From Ectocarpus siliculosus (lineage: Eukaryota > Sar > Phaeophyceae > Ectocarpales > Ectocarpaceae), in assembly GCA_000310025.1 (NCBI GenBank), contig FN648998.1:1345-14857 (forward strand): a DNA stretch of 13,513 bases, in the 5' to 3' direction. The notes beneath the pieces are model-generated. The model was not told the DNA's origin. It saw only the letters and a program-made list of their open reading frames with translations, and ran no database searches. Shown piece by piece: positions 1-9,013 of the stretch (its first letter is position 1; every line of letters starts with the position of its first letter). Position numbers and translations under genes: made by a program.

Positions 1-952
1 CGTCCCGGAGGCGCATCTTGACGCGGGTGGTGTCCGCGCTTCCGCCGCCGTTTCTCAGCCTCGCCGCCCTCGCTGGCCGGGCGCGGCTTGATCAGGCCCA
101 GCCCGACGATCGCCTTCAGCGCCGTCTTGGTGTCCCCCCTCAGCACGCACCGCTCGGCGAGGAACGGCAACAAGCACGCCGAGGCTCGAAGCAGATGAGC
201 CCGCGACGACTCGCCGCCGCGCTCTCCGCCCGCCGCCGGTCCGATCGCGCGCAGGAGGGCGTCTCCCTGCGGGAGCCCTTCGAGAAGCGGGGACTCCGGC
301 GGTAGCGAGCGCCCGAGCCTAAGGGACAGCCCCCTCAGCGCCGCCACGGCTTCGACGAGGCTTTCTTCCCGAGGACCGGCGCCGGCGGGCGAAGCGAGAC
401 TACCAAGCCCCCCCCGAAAGGGCGGCACGTCGTCGTCCAACAAGATTTCTGCTGCATCACCGTCCTCCGGTTTCTTGCCTTTTCCTCCTCCGGCGATGCC
501 GCCGCCGCTACCGCTCCGAGACAAAAGGCATCGAGCAAGAACGGCGTCGAGGGCATCAGAGGCCACCAGCATCGCCGCGAGGGCCTCCTCGTCTAGGAAA
601 CCCGCCGGGAACCGCTCGGTCATCATCAAGAGGCAGCACGCCTCGCGCAACTCTTCTTCCTGCTGCCGCCGCTCATCTAGTCCCTTCCTCTCCGCCTCCC
701 CGCCGCCCGTCACCTCGGCTGGGCTGTCACTGCTGCTCCCCTCTGCGGCACCGCCGCCGCCCTTCCCCTTCTCGTTGGCGGGAGTGGCAGCGGCGGCAGC
801 GAGAGCCTGGACGGCCGCCACGATCGTGTCAACCGCGGGAAACCCGGGCGGCAATCTCGCTGCCCCGTCTTCCTTCTTGTCCCCGGTGCCCCGCCCGCCG
901 CCAACAGCGCACCTGACAGCGTGGAACACCCTCGTGAGGATTACCGCCGGGG
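1..952 (-). CDS. URB2: URB2-like exon 7, partial, open to window edge
   Basis: Open without a stop from 952 to the left edge, giving residues 1310-1626. It begins (A)PAVILTRVFHAVRCAVG, has Lys/Gly/Ala-rich inserts, then RRQQEEELREACCLLMMTERF, EEALAAMLVASDALDAVLARCLL, RGLSLRLGRSLPPESP, and finally RAHLLRASACLLPFLAERCV with TKTALKAIVGLGLIKP. The last block lies where animal URB2 has its C-terminal helical repeats. The usual final Leu-rich 'LLDLC...' segment is not yet reached, so at least a few dozen residues should lie beyond position 1. A donor near the edge cannot be excluded. Confidence 0.75.
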
Positions 953-3900
953 CTGTGCATGATACACAATACAACACAGCAGTGCAAAGAAAAAACAAAG
1001 CGAAGTTTGTTGTCGGAGACGGCAAAACTGACGTTTGTTGTAACCGAAAGAGTTCGAGGTGCATTGTTGGAAAACCGGGGCTACATAGAACAGATGTCGC
1101 GTACGGATAATGGGAAAAAAGGTGTCAGGTCCTCGTGCCTGGTGTAACGGACGGAAGCTGGCTCGGTGGCACGAACCAACGGCGACGACTGAAAAACGGC
1201 GATGTGTGACAACACAACAAAACAAAAATGCCGTTCCGAGAGAGCAGCAGCAGAAAACAGGAAAACGGGCGAGAGACAGGCAAGCGCCCATCGGCATGCC
1301 GAATACCTGGACACCGCACGGCGTGGCGCACGCTATCGAGAAAGACACAACTACCAACAGACCCTGGAACACTGCTGTGCAGGCAGCCAGGCCGTCACAG
1401 GCTGAACGGTACCCGGAAAAATGCTGGCACCGGCCATATGTACAAGTACAAGCACAACGTACCGGATTTCGCCACGGCTTCCATCTCGTAAAACGATGCG
1501 TCTGAGAGGAGCCTCAAGGGCGGACTCTCTTCCTCCCCCCGACCGGCGAGGATATCGGCCGCGCATCTCGACAGCAGCGCCTCCAGAAAGAGCGCCACCT
1601 GAAAACCCAAACCAAACCAAACCAAACCCAGCGCACAGAAGCGATCGCGTGTTTGAATCGGTAAAGGCATCTCATCTGCGAGCGTTGCTGCATCGGCACC
1701 ACGAAGGCAAGTGTGGGTGGGGGGAAGGGAGAGAGACAAACCAGGTGCTAAATGGTAGGGGTACAACGAGAGCGGTAGGGGGGGCGGGAACCGTTGCTGT
1801 TACTATTCAGTGTCAATGGTACCAAAAGGTTGCCCGCCCACCTGTTCCTCCTCCGCGAAGCCGATCCAAACGGGTAGATACGGCATCATCATGCTCCAGC
1901 TCGCTCCCCCGCCGCGGCCGCCGCCGTCCTCGTCCCCCCACGCAACCGGGCCGCGCCCATCGCCGCCGCTGCCGCGGCACGCGCCGCAAGCATACGCCAC
2001 GAGGCCCCTCGCCTCCTCCTCCTCCTCGAGCTTTCCATCGCCTCCTTCTTCCCGCGCTGCTCCTCCTGGTGCCGCTTCTTCCAACTCCCCTTCCTCGTCG
2101 TCATCCACCCCTTCCGCTCCCGAGGAGGGAGCCGCAGGCCGCCGTTCTGCCGCCGCCGCCGTCGTCCCGGACGACTCGAGCGCCGCGACGCCGTTAAGGC
2201 GGGCGTAGATCTGCTGGACCCTGTGCACGGCCACCTGCTGTAGCGTCTTCTCGAGCCTCGACCTCACGCCGACCTCCTCGTCATGTGCACCCATGCCCGC
2301 CTCCAGGCTGCTGCTACCGCTGCTGTTGCTTGTCTCGAGGGCAGCGGTGGCGGCGGCGATGATGCGCGGCAGCGAGACGTCTGCTCCATCCCCATCGGGG
2401 GGCACGAGCAGAGATGCACAAGGGGCCGGGGTCGTCGTGGCTCCGGTTGTTTCGTCCCTGTCGCCTCCTTCCTCGACCAGAGTATCGCCGTCGTCTTGTG
2501 GTATGGCCGCCCCCGCCCCCGCCGCCCCCGCCGCCGCCGCCGTTGCCGGCAACGAGGAGTCGAGAACGGCAGACCAGAAGCGGCACCTCGTGTCGAGGTC
2601 CAACAACCAGCCGTGCACGTCGAGGGCGGGCCGGAAGGACAGCATCATCTGCGACATTGGAACGCCGCCGCTACTGCCGCCGCTGCCGCTTCCATCCCCA
2701 ATGGCTCCGTGCTGTTCTGATTCCGCCCGCTCTCCTCCCTTTCGCTTCTTCTTCTTCTTCTTCTTGGAGGCCGGCGGGGACGAGGCGGCGGCGGCCGCGG
2801 CCGCGGCCGCGGCGGCCTGTCGCAGCGGCACCCCGAAGCTTCGAAGGCTCTGACACGTTTGGCCAGGAACAAAGAAAAACCAAAAAGCGAGGTAGCGGGG
2901 AGAGGGGGGAGGCAATCGTTTTGACCCTGGCAAAAACGCCCCCATGTGCCTATCGCGTGAGCTTGCCGAGAAGAACCACCTCGCGCAAGAAAAATACGCA
3001 AGCAGAAGATCACCACGCAACATTTTGCCGGCTGGAGATCATGAACCCAATCGGCCGATACACTCTCGGGGACCACCACTAGCTGCTGATAGAACGGGGC
3101 ACGCGAAGGTAATGTCGTCAACCGCAGAATCGGAAAGCACCAAGGGACACACTATAGCGGATGTCGGCAGCCAACGTGGTGAATCATCTAGCTTATTGTC
3201 CCCTCCCTCCCGCCAATCCTCCGTGACTCCTCCCCCCCCGCCAGGGGGCTACGCCCCGCGATACTTCACAAAAGCGTTCGCAAAACATGGCAATCTGAGG
3301 TGTCGGGCAGACCTGCTTTTGCGGCCATGCAGCAACATGTCAAAGTAAGCCTGTACACAGATTTGTAAATCCTTCTTTTTGGTTCGTGAGGTTCGCTGGG
3401 CTCTTCGGGTCAAAAACACGTCAGCTTGGTGAGCTGTTCGAGCTTGGGAAATGCCAATGAAGGCAGCTGGCAGCATACTCACAACAGCACCTGCTTTACT
3501 TCCGTCTTGCATCACGACTACTACTATGCTCTGATGAGCCCACAACGGAGGCAAGGCTTGCATGTATGTATAGACTGCAGGGAAATAGGGGCAAAGAAGA
3601 ACTGACCCCCGGCCGACCCCCCCCCCCGAATTCGTATGTAGCATATCTCACCTCTTCAGCCAGCCTCAAGCAGAGGGCCCCGACAGCGGAGGCGACGCTG
3701 CTCGTCACGTGGAGGTTGCGGACGAACACGACGAACAGCTCGGCGTCCATCTCCCTGGCTAGCAAGTCGTTTCGACCGCCGCCGCCGCCGCCGCCTGCAC
3801 CTTGGTTCCAGCCCTCCCGGAGGTGGGCCGCGAATACATCCCACATGGATGCGATCTGTCCCTCCGGGAGCCTTCGGAAGGCGCTGGTAGAGAGAACGAG

Positions 3901-6900
3901 AGAGAGACAGATAATGTGTGAGAAAAAGGAAGAGAGAGGGGGGGGGAGAGAGACAGAACGAGGTCGAGAAAAAGAGAGAAAGAGAGTAACGAGAAGAAGG
4001 TGCAGGTTGTATCAGAAAGATGGTAATTTTTGTCGGGGGTCAAGAACATACGAGAGCGGCCACCTCCGGGCCTCCCCCCGGAACTGAAAAAGGCGGGATC
4101 ACAACTCTTTCAAGACACCTACCGCTGCCGCGCTCGCTGACTGTTTACCGCTTACGTCGCCCTACACAAGAGCACGAGTCTCTCACCGTCCCAGAGCCGC
4201 CGCGCACTCGTCCATCCTGAGCATGGCGGCCGCCGCCTGCGGGCAGTCGCTTACGGCCCCGAAGAGTGCCCGCACGAGGTGGTCCATCTGCCGCAGGCGG
4301 CCGTACGTGCCGACGAGGCTCGCGACGAGATCGACCGCCAGAGCGCGGAGCACCGCCGGCGGGCCGCCGTTGCCTCCGTCGCCACCGCGAACAGTACCCG
4401 GCGCCGCCGCCGCCGCCGCCGCCGCCGATTCTTCTGTTTCCGCCGTAGCCGCCCACTCGAACGTCATCCGTAGCACCGGTCTCAGGTCATCGTGCAGGAT
4501 GCTGTGGTTAAGGCCCAGCAGCGAGCCGAAAGCCCTGAGGAACTCCTCGGCTGCTGCCCCCGCCCCCGCTGCTTGCTCCTTCGTGGGCTTTACTAGGACA
4601 CGGGCAGCGGCGGCGGGGGCATCGGGAGTGTCTTCCCTTCTGCGTGCGCCGTCCCCGCTGACAGCCATCGCAGCAGCGGTGCTCCCGGGGGCGCCGCCAT
4701 CGGTGCTGTTGTCGCCGCCGGCGCGGCTCCCCCCCCTCCCGTAGCAGCTGTCGGCGAGGCGGATAAGGCTGGATGAGAAGCTGCGGAGCTGGTCGAACTC
4801 GAGCCCCCCCCAGTCCTCGTTGATGCGGTAGACGTCGTGCTCGGCGAGGAACCTCAGCATGGAGTTGCTCGACCGCAAGAACGGGAGGAGCAGCAGCCGC
4901 GGGAGCACGACGGTGCCATCGGACGGTGGCGGAGGCGGCGTAGATGAAGGCGGGACAGACGGCAAGTACCCCAAAAGCGTCGAATTTAGCACCGACCACA
5001 GCCTGAACATCTGCGAAGCAGGCGAGGCGGACGAGCCGCTGCCGCTGCCGCCCCCGCCACCGCCGCTGCCACCGGATGAACGCGAGCGCTTTCCGCCCAT
5101 AGCCACTGCGGCCGCCGCCGCACCCGACGCCTCGTGGATATCAACCGCTCCACGCTGCACCTTGCCTAGGCGGAGAATAAACCCTTCCAGCAAAATCGGG
5201 GCCCCGGCCACTGCCCCTAGGCGAGAACGCCCCTCCCCCTCCCCGTCTCCCCGCGAGCCAGCCGCTAGCGCGGCCATCTCGTCCAAGAGCTGCTGCTGGT
5301 AGCACACACGGATCCGAGGTTTCTTAAACTTGCCGCCGTCGTCTCCGCCGCCGTCTTCGCGACCGGTGTTCTTCCGGCGCCTCTTCTTGCCGCCGCCGCC
5401 ACTCTCACCAGACTGATCCGGTTCACCATTATTCTTCCCACCGCCACCGCCAGCGGTAGGCGCAACTCCCTCCCCTTGCGGCGAACTCCCCGTCCTGGCA
5501 ACTGCCGCCGCCGCCGCCGCCGCTTCGGCCGCCGTGAAGGCTTCGCGGTAGCCCTCGAGGTGTTCCTCGTGGAACAGGGCGTCGCACGCGACGGCCTTGG
5601 CGGCGGTCTTGAGCGGCGAAGAGGCCGACGCCGTCGAACCCTCGGGCGGGAGGGCCTGGAACAGCGACCCCATCAGCTTCGAGCAAAAGGTGGTGAAGAC
5701 CTGGTTCGGCGGAAAAGGCACAGGCAAAAAAAAAAAACAGTGTAGCCGACGACGAACAAAAAAAACTAGGCCAAAAAAACATGCAGACAACGACGGTGCG
5801 TGAGACTCAGCGGCAGTGTTTCCAGGGAGCGAGTCCAAACTGACCCGCCGGCCCGCCAGGTTTGGAAGCCGGTAGGTTACACGGGGGGTGTCTCGCGTAT
5901 CGTCACGGATGCCAAACCCTTTGTCTGTGGCATCCACGACAGCCCGTGCTGGTCTAGCTACCGCGAGACGGAAGGTGTCCTTGGCCGTTGATCGACCGCG
6001 ATCAGTGCGACACCGAGGAATCAACCATGAGAGAAACAAAATATTCAGTACGGCGGCAACCGCCAGAAAGTCGGACACAGACACAAGAACCGGTGGCACG
6101 TATGCACGGGAGGACGACGCAAATATTTACCTTGCGGGGGGATGTCTGCTGGGCCTGCAGCACCACCTGGAAGCGGAGCAGCTCCGTCAGCGCTCCTTCC
6201 GCCAGGGACGGCAGCGCTCCGCCACCGGCCGTCGCAACCGCCGCCGCCTCCTTGCCCCCGACGCTGCTCCGCCCTCCCGATCCTGCCCCGTCGCCGGCGA
6301 GGAGTAGCGCCTGGCAAACGGCCTCGTGTCCGCGAAGGACCTCGTCCAAGAAGGTCACGAACGCGTCTAGGGACATCTTCATCACGGCACCTCCCCCTCC
6401 CCACCTCTTTGAGGCGACCGTCGCCGGCGCCGGGCCCGCCACCGCCAGCAGCCTTCCGTCGGCGCGCCGTGGCCGGAGCTCGTCCAGGACGGCGGCGTCG
6501 ATGCTCGTCATCGATCCGCTGCTGTGGCCGCCCGCTCTTCCTCCTCCTCCTCCTCCCGCGGTAACGATGACCCCGCCGCAGAGCGTCAGGACGGCGACGA
6601 ACGCCCAGTCCCCTGCCCCTGCCGCCTGCGGTGGTGCAGAGCAGCTCTCCCACGCCCTTGCCGCCGCTCCCGCCGCGGCCGCCGCTCCTGGTGCTCCGGC
6701 ACGGACGGCGAAAATCGCAGCCCGGAGCACCCCCAGGCTCGCAGCCTGCGGTAGGTGCGTGCTGGGTTCGGCCGCCTGGGTGGCGCCCCCCCTGAGCGAG
6801 CGCACGAAGCACCGCCAGATGCGCGGATCCGAGAGCCAGCCCCGTGCGTTTCGAGCGTGGCGCTCACTGGTGGTGGTGGTGCTGACGTTGGGGCTTGCCG

Positions 6901-8093
6901 CAATTGTCGCGTGCTTGGGCAAGGCTGCCGCGAGCTTGACGATCACCCCGGTGGACCAGTCAAGGACGGCGCGGTGAACGCCCTGGGTCACGCCTGTTAC
7001 TGCGCCTGTGTCATGGGGGGAGGGGGTCGATGGGTGTGGTGCATATCAAAGTAAGTGTCGGTTGGTATCGGTGCACCACGCTATATCGCGCAATCCTGGG
7101 TCACGCCAGCAAGAGCGAGAGCACGTTTTTCCTCCTGCGGCTGTGCTTGCCTAAAAATCGTGACGCGAAGAAAGGGTCTAGCAAGTCTCTTCCTACTTTT
7201 GTTGTGCGTGCTCACGGCTATGACACGCGCCGTTAGTCACCGCTACATTGTGACTGTCTGTCGTCAGCTTCTTGTTTTTGGAGCCCTTCCCCTTCTCTGC
7301 GGGAACACCAACCCGTTCACAGCAAGTCACAAATTACAATTGTCACGCGGCAGGAAATGCTGCTGTGGAGTAGAGGACGTTTACGACACGACGGAGAAGC
7401 CATGCGAATAACATCCTGAATTGTTGTCGTTCAGCTTGTAGGTACAGCAGTAGTGCGACACTTCACGTACAAATGTGAATGCATGCACATGTACCGCACA
7501 ACACGTGACACTAGGCGCAGACTGGCACAAACAAGGCCGTGTTCGAAATCCACAGAGTACGGAGGGAGGGCAACATGTGATTGCTATCCGATCTCTACGA
7601 TTTTATCTCCACCACACTACACACTTTATGTTGGTGAAGCGACCTGTCCTGCGCAATGAAGGTAGGTTGCTGTCGTGTCGTACAGGCGCTACGGCAGCCG
7701 ATTTGAACTTTTGAACCACAAGACACATGATCCCGCGGATGTGAGCAAACAAGCTCTCAGGCCAACCAAAATTTGGACACGCACACCACTTTGTTTTCGG
7801 GACTCCCTCTTGAGCATCCCTCTCTCTTTTTCCCTGTACTGCGCATCACACGTGCAATAAACAGCTGCCACAAGAAACACCATCCAGCCAACGGCGACAA
7901 CCACTGCTGCTGCATCGACTCTTGCTTTACCGTCCGGATGCTCCGCTTCGCGACACTGCTGTTGGAGGTCCAGCAGAGATATTGCGCTGTCCAGATCACT
8001 TCCGATGTCCTCCAAGCGTCGATTCGAGTCCGCCGCCTGAGCCCGGAACAGCGTTACTCGTTCCAGGGCGTCGAGTACATCGTGCGCCCGCAT
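1..8093 (-). CDS. URB2: URB2/Npa2-like nucleolar ribosome-biogenesis protein, seven exons, 3' end off window
   Basis: Spliced gene with coding exons 8093-7931, 7005-6131, 5700-4187, 3883-3652, 2849-1842, 1598-1463 and 952-1 (partial). All junctions are GT/AG and the phases agree (1, 0, 2, 0, 0, 1), giving at least 1,626 codons; animal URB2 has about 1,500. Several blocks match the animal protein as I remember it, in the same order: AVLDW (about 67-71) and DPRIW (114-118); TSPRKVFTTFCSKL across the exon 2/3 junction; ALFHEEHLEGYREAF (387-401); LLGLNHSILHDDL (740-752); GTYGRLRQMDHL (810-821); LPEGQIASMWDVF (856-868). URB2 homologues act in the nucleolus in early large-subunit (27S pre-rRNA) assembly. 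Between blocks lie Ala, Gly, Ser, Glu and Lys runs, including basic stretches near 451 and 957 that could be nucleolar signals. The conserved C-terminal Urb2 domain should begin at or beyond the left edge. The splicing is inferred; the family call rests on remembered similarity, not on a search. Confidence 0.8.
953..1462 (-). other. URB2-like intron 6 (510 bp)
   Basis: The donor is GTACGT at 1462 and the acceptor is GCACAG ending at 953, after a T-rich region at about 960-1030 with almost no other AG. I see no other gene in it. Confidence 0.7.
1463..1598 (-). CDS. URB2: URB2-like exon 6 (short internal exon)
   Basis: Encodes 45 codons plus one base: VALFLEALLSRCAAD, then LLSDASFYEMEAVAKS. 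The acceptor TTTTCAG is strong and the donor is TCCG|GTACGT (exon last base 1463). Phase 0 in and phase 1 out match exons 5 and 7 exactly. Without it, exon 5 joined to exon 7 runs into TAA at 943-941. It contains no ATG-initiated reading frame of its own. Confidence 0.75.
1599..1841 (-). other. URB2-like intron 5 (243 bp)
   Basis: The donor is GTGGGC at 1841 and the acceptor is TTTTCAG ending at 1599. The acceptor is preceded by a short (TTTGG)n run, seen as AAACC repeats at 1603-1629 on the plus strand, which serves as its pyrimidine-rich tract. Confidence 0.75.
1842..2849 (-). CDS. URB2: URB2-like exon 5 with Ala, Lys and Glu runs
   Basis: Encodes residues 929-1264. It opens SLRSFGVPLRQ, followed directly by about a dozen Ala and a run of seven Lys (near 957-967). 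A hydrophobic block follows: MMLSFRPALDVHGW with LDTRCRFWSAVLDSSLPA. Then come acidic inserts, the helix LEKTLQQVAVHRVQQIYARLNG, a Glu-rich tract, and MMMPYLPVWIGFAEEEQ at the end. The acceptor is GTCAG before 2849 and the donor is GAACAG|GTGGGC (exon last base 1842), both phase 0. Read unspliced, the frame meets a stop at 1805-1803, so the splice is needed for the protein to continue. Confidence 0.8.
2850..3651 (-). other. URB2-like intron 4 (802 bp)
   Basis: The donor is GTGAGA at 3651 and the acceptor is TGTCAG ending at 2850, with a pyrimidine-rich run at about 2865-2885. I see no coding block and no RNA gene inside. Confidence 0.75.
3652..3883 (-). CDS. URB2: URB2-like exon 4
   Basis: Encodes residues 851 (split Arg) to 928. 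It reads AFRRLPEGQIASMWDVF, then a Gly run, then a helical stretch with MDAELFVVFVRNLHVTSSV and ALCLRLAEE. The first block matches the 'PPSQILDTWSLVLEKF' type segment that follows the TYAKLRQ block in animal URB2, so order and spacing fit. The acceptor is TACCAG before 3883 and the donor is GAAGAG|GTGAGA (exon last base 3652), phase 0. Confidence 0.85.
3884..4186 (-). other. URB2-like intron 3 with CT-rich tract
   Basis: Intron of 303 bp. The donor is GTGAGA at 4186 and the acceptor is CTACCAG ending at 3884. About 120 bases upstream of the acceptor (3890-4012) are almost pure CT on the minus strand (GA on the plus strand), an unusually long polypyrimidine tract. Confidence 0.75.
4187..5700 (-). 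CDS. URB2: URB2-like exon 3 (largest exon)
   Basis: Encodes residues 347-850 plus two bases of codon 851. It begins VFTTFCSKLMGSLFQALP, then ALFHEEHLEGYREAF, a block that corresponds to the 'LFQPELLSSYKEGL' type segment of animal URB2. A basic, Gly-rich insert with KKRRRK and KFKKPRIR follows (about 451-480), then RLWSVLNSTLLGYLP, LPRLLLLPFLRSS, the EHDVYRINED block, LLGLNHSILHDDL, and GTYGRLRQMDHLVRALFGAV near the end. The donor GACG|GTGAGA (exon last base 4187) leaves two bases. This exon carries the strongest family evidence in the window. Confidence 0.85.
5701..6130 (-). other. URB2-like intron 2 (430 bp)
   Basis: The donor is GTAAAT at 6130. The acceptor is AACCAG at 5701-5703, preceded by a T-rich tract (about 5727-5765 on the complementary strand). 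The frame downstream happens to be open back to 6099, so an unspliced reading looks coding, but this stretch has no resemblance to the family. Confidence 0.7.
6131..7005 (-). CDS. URB2: URB2-like exon 2
   Basis: Encodes residues 55-346. It starts with GVTQGVHRAVLDW and DPRIWRCFVRSL, matching the N-terminal LLDW and W-containing helices of URB2. It then has Ala/Gly-rich inserts, a helix SLDAFVTFLDEVLRGHEAVCQALLL, and ends with LLRFQVVLQAQQTSPRK. The donor is AAG|GTAAAT, exon last base 6131, phase 0. The acceptor I prefer is ACACAG before 7005, the first AG after the pyrimidine tract. An alternative is GACCCAG before 6982, which would be phase 0 and would not match exon 1. Confidence 0.75.
7006..7930 (-). 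other. URB2-like intron 1 (925 bp)
   Basis: The donor is GTAAAG at 7930-7925. The acceptor is ACACAG at 7006, after a C-rich tract at about 7014-7027. The reading frame of exon 1 stays open past the donor to a stop at 7689 and would encode a hydrophobic stretch (about 7900-7830). I treat this as intronic, because splicing restores the URB2-like frame. I see no other gene in the intron. Confidence 0.55.
7931..8093 (-). CDS. URB2: URB2-like exon 1 (start codon exon)
   Basis: The ATG at 8093-8091 is the first in-frame Met after the in-frame TGA at 8255-8253, and it has a purine at -3. The 54 codons form a charged, probably helical segment (LERVTLFRAQ to QQQCREAEHPD). The donor is GACG|GTAAAG, exon last base 7931. 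It leaves one base, which the next exon completes to a Gly codon. In animal URB2 the matching N-terminal segment also precedes the LLDW block. The link to exon 2 rests on the phase match and the donor, so this is the least certain coding exon apart from the choice of acceptor for exon 2. An additional upstream 5' exon is possible. Confidence 0.6.
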
Positions 8094-8507
8094 CTCGGCA
8101 GCAGCCGCTGAAGTGCTGCGATGTCCGCTCGAGCTCCCCACTTGTGGCGCGGCTTCCAAGTTCCACCTCTTGGGGACATGCCTCAAAACCTTCCGAGACC
8201 CGGGGACATCAACGTAGCATCCCCCGGGTTTCCATCTCCGAATTATGGTTCTTCAGCGGGCCGACAAAGCCAGCCCACACACAGCTTGACAGCCCACAGC
8301 CCACAGCCCACAGCCCACAGCCCACAGCCCACAGCCCACAGCCCATAGTCAACCCCTGTAGACGAGACCGAGCGCCCATGTGGCACGGAAGGGGGGGGAA
8401 ATCGATTCGAAATGGCGAGAGATTGAGTCTGCTACATACTTGTATGGTCGCGTGCACCACCGACAGGTAGACCAGACTATTGCTTTACAAATTGAGTCTG
8501 CTACATA
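8094..8507. promoter_or_regulatory. Upstream flank of the URB2-like gene
   Basis: About 400 bp between the inferred start codon and the transposon; it should hold the 5' UTR and the proximal promoter of the minus-strand gene. I see no clear TATA box. It contains a 7-bp tandem repeat (8291-8346) and a pair of 18-bp direct repeats (8422-8439 and 8491-8508). Assignment as promoter is by position only. Confidence 0.35.
8291..8346. repeat. 7-bp tandem repeat, (AGCCCAC)7 plus one variant
   Basis: Seven perfect AGCCCAC units followed by AGCCCAT, about 200 bp upstream of the inferred URB2-like start codon. It is likely to be length-polymorphic. Confidence 0.95.
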
Positions 8508-8508
8508 C
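8422..8508. repeat. 18-bp direct repeat pair, 69 bp apart, next to transposon insertion site
   Basis: ATTGAGTCTGCTACATAC occurs at 8422-8439 and again at 8491-8508. The second copy ends exactly on the TA target site and the first base of the transposon. Confidence 0.85.
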
Positions 8509-8531
8509 AGTCGTGACCCCGGTTTAGCGGT
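8508..8531 (+). repeat. Left terminal inverted repeat
   Basis: 24 bp, CAGTCGTG-AC-CCCGGTTTAGCGGT, paired with 10233-10256. Preceded by TA at 8506-8507. Confidence 0.85.
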
Positions 8532-8648
8532 TCCCTGTTTAGCGGGATGCCCTGAATAGCGATTATAAAATCTCGTGACACGGCTGCATCCCGGTTTAGC
8601 CCTCAATAACGGTTATTGGACATGTTTGCAGCCACCAATAGCGGTTAT
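8523..8648. repeat. Left subterminal motif cluster
   Basis: Copies or variants of the TTTAGCGG / ATAGCGGTTAT motif at 8523-8530, 8538-8545, 8557-8567, 8595-8600, 8605-8617 (AATAACGGTTATT, nearly palindromic) and 8639-8648. Such clusters next to the ends of a DNA transposon may be transposase-binding sites; that role is inferred. Confidence 0.7.
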
Positions 8649-8670
8649 CGGGTCAATTTTTGCGAGGACC

Positions 8671-8680
8671 TGAATATATA
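8671..8680 (+). promoter_or_regulatory. TATA-like box inside transposon
   Basis: TGAATATATA lies just inside the left subterminal cluster, where an internal promoter of a DNA transposon could sit. Sequence resemblance only. Confidence 0.2.
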
Positions 8681-8720
8681 GTGCGCGCTTCGCTTGCACA
8701 TACTCACAGCACAGCGACTT

Positions 8721-8784
8721 GGTCAGCCTGTTAGCTGGTCGATGCTCATAAAAAAAGGATACAGCGAGACACACATACATACAC
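8721..8784 (+). repeat. tRNA-Ile-like half repeat, copy 1, with AC-rich tail
   Basis: Starts GGTCAGCCTGTTAGC, continues GGTCGATGCTCATAA, and ends in an ACACAT-type tail. It shares this layout with the copies at 9014 and 10921. It is the most diverged of the three. Confidence 0.6.
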
Positions 8785-9013
8785 CACACGACGCAGGGTC
8801 AGAGAAGAATCGCCGAAAAGTAGCTGAAGAAACGACGATGAGAGTGATGGTGGTGAAAGCAAGGAGGATGATCGTGAAAACACTCCAACACGAACTCGAG
8901 TGCAAGGTGGCATGTATTCCTCTGTTGCTACCTACCGTGTCTGTCCTACTCCGGGGAATAGCTTTTACCTGCCCCATGCCGCCCCCTCACGAGGTCCCAG
9001 TCAATGACATATA

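Noticed and set aside
1603-1629. Telomere-like AAACC repeat
   Set aside because: Only about five irregular units, lying directly before a splice acceptor, where it serves as the pyrimidine-rich tract; it does not match the common TTTAGGG or TTAGGG telomere units.
1421-2853. Long plus-strand reading frames rich in Pro, Ser, Arg and Ala (for example 1421-2197 and 2293-2853)
   Set aside because: They are antisense shadows of GC-rich URB2-like exons 5 and 6; their composition is what the complement of Ala/Gly/Glu repeats gives, and they cross the inferred splice sites.
5988-6977. 329-codon plus-strand frame
   Set aside because: Antisense to exon 2 of the URB2-like gene, with low-complexity Ala/Pro composition and no recognisable domain; the minus-strand frame has the family blocks.
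7689-8186. A single-exon 165-codon membrane protein on the minus strand
   Set aside because: The apparent start is TTG; the first ATG is at 8093, and a good donor at 7930 joins in phase with exon 2. Kept only as a possible intron-retention product.
8291-8346. CRISPR-like array
   Set aside because: Units are 7 bp with no spacers, in a eukaryotic context; a simple tandem repeat.
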